Below are positions 63,801 to 64,000 of a stretch of DNA of 64,000 nt, piece after piece. Under the pieces are notes generated by a model. That model worked only from the letters and a program-made list of their open reading frames with translations, was not told where the DNA came from and made no database searches. The number at the start of each line of letters is the position of its first letter. Position 1 is the stretch's first letter. Made by a program: the position numbers and the translations under genes. Source of the DNA: Hydractinia symbiolongicarpus (lineage: Eukaryota; Cnidaria; Hydrozoa; Anthoathecata; Hydractiniidae); contig NC_079876.1 of the NCBI RefSeq assembly GCF_029227915.1, forward strand, positions 36,749,828 to 36,813,827. The letters are read 5' to 3'.

Positions 63801-64000
63801 TACACTGGGCGCTGTGGTAACGCTTCATTTAAAAATTTAGATAAATAATTCATTTTTTCTGTGGGACCAATCCCAGCCGTTTTTGCGCGCTGAAGATATA
63901 GCGACAGTTTCAAAAACTACATCTCATTGACTTTCTAACGGTATTAATCCGTTTGAGTTACAACGGTTGAGTCACATATTCGTACCAACATGTATTTCGT
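60822..64000 (+). repeat. Divergent right end with an A-E-C-B tetramer (1488 bp)
   Basis: Starts: 60822 A/E chimera, 61194 C/B chimera, 61566 A, 61938 E, 62309 C, 62681 B, 63054 A, 63427 E, 63798 G (cut by the window end). The A-E pairs at 61566 and 63054 match at 1488 bp and share ATTACACAGGGCGCGG. The C monomers at 61194 and 62309 share GGCACCAATCC and GCGCGCAGAATTAAT. Scattered single-copy changes are more frequent here than in earlier blocks, by eye. Confidence 0.8.

Larger units (their letters stand above)
1..64000 (+). repeat. Satellite DNA array, ~372-bp monomer, spanning the whole window
   Basis: The sequence is a head-to-tail array of a ~372-bp unit in one orientation. An anchor reading GATTACACTGGGCGCTG (variants start AATTACAC, AATTAGAC or GATTAAAC) recurs 173 times from 124 to 63798. 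Spacings are 361-374 bp, mostly 372 or 373, except two of 271 bp. Other blocks present in nearly every copy are CCTAGCCGTTA, GTCACATATTCG, TTTTAACAGTGAAAC and GACTGTGACCTTA. I counted 140 G+C in one 373-bp class A copy. Bases 1-123 are the tail of a cut monomer and 63798-64000 the head of another. No non-satellite sequence is present, so no stretch lacks annotation. The HOR layout indicates eukaryotic heterochromatic satellite; the species and family name are not recognisable to me. Confidence 0.98.

Noticed and set aside
1-64000. CRISPR array
   Set aside because: The repeat is continuous with a ~372-bp period and no unique spacers; everything between anchors is itself repeated.
1-64000. Identification with a named satellite family or species
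   Set aside because: The period is near that of several known insect and other satellites, but I do not recognise the sequence. A database search of the 373-bp consensus would be decisive; naming a family without it would be a guess.

Overview
The whole 64 kb window is one uninterrupted tandem array of an AT-rich satellite DNA. The repeat unit (monomer) is about 372 bp and about 37-38% G+C, counted by hand on one monomer. I placed a boundary at each copy of a conserved anchor (GATTACACTGGGCGCTG or a near variant) and found 173 anchors, at 124 to 63798. All successive spacings are 361-374 bp except two of 271 bp. There is no gap, spacer, transposon, RNA gene or credible protein gene. All monomers lie in the same orientation.

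A long array of diverged monomers arranged in higher-order repeats (HORs) is typical of pericentromeric, centromeric or heterochromatic satellite in a eukaryotic nuclear genome. I do not recognise the family and cannot name the species. The period is in the range of some insect satellites and is about two nucleosome repeats, but neither point identifies it.

The monomers fall into recognisable classes. A (373-374 bp), B (372-373 bp) and C (372 bp) make up most of the array. D (361-364 bp) carries a 9-bp deletion. E, F and G are concentrated at 25.4-32.4 kb. Many monomers are chimeras that switch class part-way through.

Layout: 0-5.7 kb, mixed A/B/C with a tetramer repeated at 1492 bp and a C-B/A dimer at 745 bp; 5.7-10.9 kb, a 2226-bp hexamer plus a 747-bp A-B dimer; 10.9-21.3 kb, an A-C-B trimer built into 11-mer and 8-mer (2982 bp) HORs; 21.3-25.4 kb, a second copy of the 7.2-10.9 kb block with the A-B dimer expanded to three; 25.4-31.3 kb, two copies of a 2956-bp F-E-G-F-E-G-C-B 8-mer; 31.3-42.5 kb, mixed monomers with D-C-A (1107 bp) and C-B-A (1117 bp) trimers; 42.5-46.3 kb, a 2488-bp period carrying a monomer with a ~107-bp internal deletion; 46.3-49.3 kb, a C-A-D trimer (1108 bp) homologous to 34-36 kb; 49.3-60.8 kb, A/C-rich tetramers (1490 and 1488 bp); 60.8-64 kb, the most scattered private changes, with an A-E-C-B tetramer (1488 bp).

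Nothing here works as a gene system. The interest lies in how the array was built: unequal exchange, gene conversion and a templated deletion that was later amplified. A few class-specific dyad and motif differences could matter for protein binding. Class letters are my own labels.
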